Source: Anaerolineae bacterium
GTDB taxonomy: Bacteria > Chloroflexota > Anaerolineae > Aggregatilineales > Aggregatilineaceae
Assembly (NCBI GenBank): GCA_018056405.1
Contig: JAGPFT010000070.1
Location: forward strand, 1-9,731
Length of the DNA: 9,731 nucleotides
Reading direction: 5' to 3'
Shown: positions 6,979 through 9,731 of the stretch, piece after piece
Layout of the letters: each line of letters begins with the position of its first letter
Numbering within the stretch: the first letter of the stretch is position 1
Program-made: the position numbers and the translations under genes
The notes under the pieces: model-generated
What the model was told of the DNA's origin: nothing
The model's database searches: none
What the model saw: only the letters and a program-made list of their open reading frames with translations

Positions 6979-7028
6979 GCAGGGGCGTAGGCCATGCGTC
7001 TCGGTGCGCAGCAGAGCAGCGCCCCTGC
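6979..7028. repeat. 9-bp inverted repeat downstream of rimM
   Basis: GCAGGGGCG (6979-6987) and CGCCCCTGC (7020-7028) are perfect inverted arms 32 bp apart, about 50 bp beyond the rimM stop. It could fold in the rimM transcript, but no T-run follows, so a terminator role is unproven. Confidence 0.5.
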
Positions 7029-7077
7029 CGGACAGACGCGGGAATCTACGTTGGAGCAGGGCTGCGCGGATCGGGCG

Positions 7078-7617
7078 TCACTCGCCCAGCAGACCCTCCA
7101 GCAGGCGGACGGTGATCGTCCCGGCGTCGAAGTCAATATGCTGCACGCAGTCGTCTATGACCGGCAGCAGGACTTCTCCGCGCGGGCCGTACACCACAAA
7201 CACATCATTCGCGCCCGTTTCGAGCACTTCCTGGACGGTGCCGAGAGCCTCACCGTCAATGGTGACTACCTCCAGCCCGATCACCTGGAACAGGTAGTAC
7301 TCGTTGTCCTCCAGCGGGATGGCATCCTCGAAGGCCACCATCACGTACTGCTCGCGCAGTAGCTCGGCGGCATTGCGGTCATCAATCTCGGCAAGCTGCA
7401 AGATGAGGTACTGCTGGTGCCGGCGCACCTGGGCAATGGTGTACGGGCGGGCCGCGCTCACGTCAGCAGGGTCAGCGCCGAGGTACACCCGCCGCTCTGG
7501 CCCGATACGTTCAGGGTACGCCGTCAGCACTTCGACGCGCAGCTCGCCGCGTATGCCGTGCGGACGGAGCACCTGGCCCAGCAGCAGGAACGGAGGATTT
7601 CCGGCGGGAGAGGTCAT
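7078..7617 (-). CDS. rimM: 16S rRNA processing protein RimM
   Basis: Assists late 30S subunit maturation by binding ribosomal protein S19 and helping 16S rRNA processing in the cytoplasm. The 179-residue product shows the RimM N-terminal motif GQVLRPHGIRGELRV at residues 14-28. It then shows the PRC-barrel domain: YYLFQVIGLEV (107-117), GANDVFVV (135-142), and a C-terminal LLPVIDD ... LLEGLLGE (150-179), all at normal positions for the family. ATG at 7617 is chosen because upstream in-frame codons (open to 7863) overlap khpA and encode no RimM-like sequence. No clear Shine-Dalgarno lies before it. The gene follows khpA by 31 bp and is probably co-transcribed with it. The usual next gene trmD is absent; a repeat-filled gap follows instead. 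Confidence 0.93.
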   Translation of the reverse strand: MTSPAGNPPFLLLGQVLRPHGIRGELRVEVLTAYPERIGPERRVYLGADPADVSAARPYTIAQVRRHQQYLILQLAEIDDRNAAELLREQYVMVAFEDAIPLEDNEYYLFQVIGLEVVTIDGEALGTVQEVLETGANDVFVVYGPRGEVLLPVIDDCVQHIDFDAGTITVRLLEGLLGE

Positions 7618-7648
7618 TGAGCAGGGCAGGGCGGTTCCTGGGTGCTGC

Positions 7649-7876
7649 CTACACGATGTCCAGCGTGACCCGCTGGCCACGCTGGGAAGCCAGCACGCGC
7701 ACGAGCACGCGCATGGCGTTGGCGACACGCCCATTCTTGCCGATGATGCGTCCCATGTCGTCCGGGGCGACCTGCAACTCCAGAATCGTAGTGCCGCCGT
7801 GTGTCGTTTCGATGACCTGAACCTGGGACGGGTCTTCGACCAGCGACTTGGCGATGTATTCAACCAGTTCTTTCAT
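7649..7876 (-). CDS. khpA: KH-domain RNA-binding protein KhpA
   Basis: Small RNA-binding protein of 75 residues, essentially a single KH domain. The nucleic-acid-binding GxxG loop is GKNG at residues 46-49 within IIGKNGR, preceded by the typical APDDMGR and followed by the helix VANAMRVLVRVLA. In Gram-positive bacteria KhpA pairs with KhpB and affects cell division and small-RNA-linked regulation; a partner is not visible here. ATG at 7876 is preferred over an upstream start at 7918 because AAGGA lies 9 bp before it and MKELVEYIAKSLV is the usual family N-terminus. It sits between rpsP and rimM, as in many Firmicutes and related operons. Confidence 0.93.
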   Translation of the reverse strand: MKELVEYIAKSLVEDPSQVQVIETTHGGTTILELQVAPDDMGRIIGKNGRVANAMRVLVRVLASQRGQRVTLDIV

Positions 7877-7940
7877 GACAGTATGTCCTTGTCCAGCAGG
7901 CCAATGAGCGGTCTGCAAGGCTCCATACCATGCAAACGGG

Positions 7941-7982
7941 CCGACGCGGACAGCCGGAGACGACTCCCGCTGTCCGCATCAG
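7941..7982 (-). ncRNA. Predicted stem-loop in rpsP-khpA leader
   Basis: Arms GCGGACAGC (7946-7954) and GCTGTCCGC (7969-7977) are perfectly complementary. After a C:C (or G:G) mismatch, inner GGAG/CTCC pairs close a 4-nt loop. The flanking CCGAC (7941-7945) and ATCAG (7978-7982) extend the stem with G-U pairs only if the minus strand is transcribed; on the plus strand those positions would be C-A mismatches. That fits an RNA structure in the rpsP-khpA transcript, perhaps a processing or attenuation site. No strong T-run follows. Confidence 0.5.
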
Positions 7983-7989
7983 GCATGAT

Positions 7990-8007
7990 CGTGGCAGCCA
8001 AGCCACG
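7990..8007 (-). ncRNA. Short hairpin just after rpsP
   Basis: CGTGGC (7990-7995) and GCCACG (8002-8007) form a 6-bp stem with a 6-nt loop about 18 bp beyond the rpsP stop codon, upstream of the larger stem at 7941-7982. Structure is seen; role is unknown. Confidence 0.35.
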
Positions 8008-8024
8008 AGGGCGCTGCAACAGCC

Positions 8025-8417
8025 CTAGTCGGCGCTGGCTTCCTCTGCCGGCTTGGCGGTCTTGACCGGTGCCGGGCGGCGGGTCTTGGGGCTGATCGGC
8101 TCGCGGGCCGCAGCCGCAGCCTCGGCCTCGGCGACGAGTGCTTGCAGAGCCTCACCCTTGTTGAGCCGCTCAAGGCGGGCCAGCGTGCCCAGCTTGTCCA
8201 TGATGCGGCGCACGGCATCGCTGGGTTGAGCGCCCACGCTCAGCCAATAGAGGGCGCGGTCTTCTTTGAGCGTCATCGTCGCCGGCTCGGTGCGCGGGTT
8301 GTAGAAGCCGATGATCTCGATATAGCGCCCGTCACGCGGGCTGCGCGCATCGGTGACGACGACACGATAACTGGGTTGTTTCTTGCGCCCTACACGGCGC
8401 AGACGAATGCGAACCAT
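8025..8417 (-). CDS. rpsP: 30S ribosomal protein S16
   Basis: Structural protein of the small ribosomal subunit that binds 16S rRNA and stabilises 30S assembly. The N-terminal 85 residues are a standard S16: MVRIRLRRVGRKKQPSYRVV, then DARSPRDGRYIEIIGFYNPR (23-42), KEDRALYWLSVGAQPSDAVR (51-70). The product is 130 residues, longer than the usual 80-90. The extra part is an alanine/glutamate-rich helix (about 88-105) followed by a lysine/proline-rich tail ending EEASAD. Such C-terminal extensions occur in several phyla. The ATG has purine-rich sequence upstream (GAGGGATAGGG). The gene follows ffh by 127 bp and precedes khpA by 148 bp. Confidence 0.96.
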   Translation of the reverse strand: MVRIRLRRVGRKKQPSYRVVVTDARSPRDGRYIEIIGFYNPRTEPATMTLKEDRALYWLSVGAQPSDAVRRIMDKLGTLARLERLNKGEALQALVAEAEAAAAAREPISPKTRRPAPVKTAKPAEEASAD

Positions 8418-8527
8418 CCTTGATCCCTATCCCTCGCTGAGAGCGAATGTTAGCGTGCATAGACTGGTTCTGCCGCGTGCTGCGAGAGGGCTGGCAGGGA
8501 AGGACTGCCGATACAACCGCAGCAGGC

Positions 8528-8546
8528 GACGGGGCCTGGCCCCGTC
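8528..8546 (-). ncRNA. Hairpin at the ffh stop codon
   Basis: A 19-bp near-perfect palindrome, GACGGGGCC / GGCCCCGTC around one central base, overlaps the last two bases of the ffh stop codon (TGA, 8547-8545). On the minus strand it would form a GC-rich hairpin in the ffh-rpsP spacer. No T-run follows, so it is more likely a processing or stability element, or a weak terminator. Confidence 0.45.
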
Positions 8547-9731
8547 ACTTGAACAGACCGGGCATACGCGGGAAATTGCCGCGCCCGATCATCTGCATCA
8601 TGCGCTGCATCTCGCGGAACTGGCGGAGCAGCGCGTTGATGTCCTGAACCGATGTGCCGCTGCCAGCGGCGATCCGCTGCTTGCGGCGGGCATTGAGCAA
8701 CTTCGGGTTGCGGCGCTCGGCGGGCGTCATCGAGTAGATGATCGCCTCGACCTTCTTGAGCTGCTTTTGCGCGTCTTCGTCGTCAATGTTGACTTGCTGG
8801 CGCAAGCGCCCCATGCCCGGCAGCATGTCGAGAATCTGCCCGATGCTGCCCATGCGCTTGATCTGTTGAAGCTGCTTGAGAAAGTCCTCCAGCGTGAACT
8901 GGTTTTTGAGCAGCTTGCGTTGCAGGCGCTCGGCTTCGCGCTCGTCGAATAGCTCTTCGGCGCGCTCGATGAGCGTGAGCATGTCGCCCATGCCCAGAAT
9001 GCGCGACGCCAGCCGGTCTGGATAGAATGGCTCCAGGCCGTCGAGCTTTTCGCCGGTGCCCATGAACTTGATCGGCACGCCCGTGACCGCGCGCATGGAG
9101 ATGGCTGCGCCGCCGCGCGCGTCACCGTCTACTTTGGTCAGGATCAGCCCGGTCAGGCCGACGCGCTGGTTGAAGCCCTCGGCGATGCGCACTGCTTCCT
9201 GGCCGGTCATCGCGTCGGCGACGAGCAGAATCTCGGCGGGCTGCGTGCGCTCGCGGATGGCGACCAACTCGTCCATCATCTCGTCGTCAATCTGCAAGCG
9301 CCCGGCAGTGTCGAGCAGGACGACCGTCGCATCGGCGTTGCGGGCCGCCTGCACGCCGCGCGCGCAAATGTCCGGCGGTGCAGCGGATGTCCCTTCCTCG
9401 TAGTAAGGGATGTTCGTCTGCTTGGCCAGCGTCACGAGCTGGTCTACGGCGGCGGGGCGATAGGTGTCGCCGGCTACCAGGAACGGGCGGCGACCGTCGC
9501 GGCGCAGCATAAGGGCCAGCTTGGCGGCGGTTGTCGTCTTGCCGGAGCCTTGCAGACCGACAAGCATGATCACGCGCGGCGTTGGGCCGCTCAGATTCAA
9601 GCGACCCGGCTGACCGAGCGTGGCGATCAGTTCCTCGTTGACGATCTTGATCACCTGCTGCGACGGCTTGAGGCTCTTCTGGACTTCAGCGCCGATGGCC
9701 CGCTCTTTGACGCGGTTGATGAAGTCCTTGG
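8545..9731 (-). CDS. ffh: Signal recognition particle protein Ffh (5' end outside window)
   Basis: SRP54-type GTPase that, with 4.5S/SRP RNA, delivers nascent membrane proteins to the FtsY receptor. The window holds 394 C-terminal residues; about 45 N-terminal residues are beyond 9731, judged from the P-loop position. The reading frame continues unbroken to the window edge (KDFINRVKERAIGAEV), so the internal GTG at 9654 is not the start. Counting from the first visible residue, motifs are GLQGSGKTT (58-66), DTYRPAA (88-94), DTAGR (140-144), TKVDGDARGG (198-207) and GTGEK (224-228). The methionine-rich M domain follows, with the RNA-binding stretch RRKQRIAAGSGTSV (348-361) and a Met-rich end (FREMQRMMQMIGRGNF). 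Upstream of rpsP as in the classical ffh-rpsP operon. Confidence 0.97.
   Translation of the reverse strand, partial: KDFINRVKERAIGAEVQKSLKPSQQVIKIVNEELIATLGQPGRLNLSGPTPRVIMLVGLQGSGKTTTAAKLALMLRRDGRRPFLVAGDTYRPAAVDQLVTLAKQTNIPYYEEGTSAAPPDICARGVQAARNADATVVLLDTAGRLQIDDEMMDELVAIRERTQPAEILLVADAMTGQEAVRIAEGFNQRVGLTGLILTKVDGDARGGAAISMRAVTGVPIKFMGTGEKLDGLEPFYPDRLASRILGMGDMLTLIERAEELFDEREAERLQRKLLKNQFTLEDFLKQLQQIKRMGSIGQILDMLPGMGRLRQQVNIDDEDAQKQLKKVEAIIYSMTPAERRNPKLLNARRKQRIAAGSGTSVQDINALLRQFREMQRMMQMIGRGNFPRMPGLFK

Larger units (their letters stand above)
6568..7077. other. Gene-free gap of 510 bp between rimM and dprA, repeat-filled
   Basis: No convincing coding sequence is seen on either strand; open frames here have skewed composition and begin or end inside repeats. 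The gap holds the dprA promoter, two copies of a C/G-tract hairpin repeat, a 36-bp palindrome between them, and a 9-bp inverted repeat near rimM. GCAGGGGCGT occurs at both 6600-6609 and 6979-6988, bracketing the repeat block. No intrinsic terminator with a T-run was found after rimM. Confidence 0.75.

Noticed and set aside
6659..7297. 212-codon plus-strand frame through the repeat gap
   Set aside because: Built from repeat sequence and antisense rimM; the Pro/Ser/Arg-rich product has no domain.
7618..7863. N-terminal extension of rimM
   Set aside because: The extension overlaps khpA almost completely and encodes a Cys/Ser/Arg-rich out-of-frame sequence; RimM homology starts only after ATG 7617.
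8383..8952. 189-codon plus-strand frame across the ffh-rpsP spacer
   Set aside because: Mostly antisense to ffh, no family resemblance and no ribosome site.

Overview
The window is GC-rich bacterial chromosome carrying nine protein genes: seven conserved housekeeping-type genes on the minus strand and a two-gene dynamin-like operon on the plus strand. Three things point to Chloroflexota (Anaerolineae-like): the ffh-rpsP-khpA-rimM order, a dprA-manC-ylxP cluster, and abundant short palindromic and heptad repeats in the gaps. That assignment is inferred from gene content and style only. No rRNA, tRNA, CRISPR array, transposase or phage gene was seen.

Left part (59-3732, plus strand): two tandem bacterial dynamin-like GTPases of about 600 residues overlap by 4 bp (ATGA). 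Both have a complete set of G motifs near the N-terminus and a paired hydrophobic segment in the C-terminal half. They are clear paralogues and look like a translationally coupled pair of membrane-remodelling proteins.

Middle (3733-4003): a convergent intergenic zone. It holds a heptad tandem repeat that starts across the stop codon of the second GTPase, followed by a 93-bp inverted-repeat element. Next, reading on the minus strand from 6567 down to 4004, come dprA (DNA uptake/recombination), a GDP-mannose-forming mannose-1-phosphate guanylyltransferase, and a small DUF503/YlxP protein. A good sigma70-type promoter (TTGACA, 17 bp, TATGCT) lies just upstream of dprA and could drive all three.

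Gap 6568-7077 (510 bp): no gene. It contains the dprA promoter, two degenerate copies of the same repeat family seen at 3850, a perfect 36-bp palindrome between them, and a short inverted repeat.

Right part (7078-9731, minus strand): ffh (5' end outside the window), rpsP, khpA and rimM, in the order of the classical SRP/30S-maturation operon. The usual next genes, trmD and rplS, do not follow rimM. Hairpins lie at the ffh stop codon and in the rpsP-khpA spacer, where transcript processing or attenuation could adjust the level of each product.
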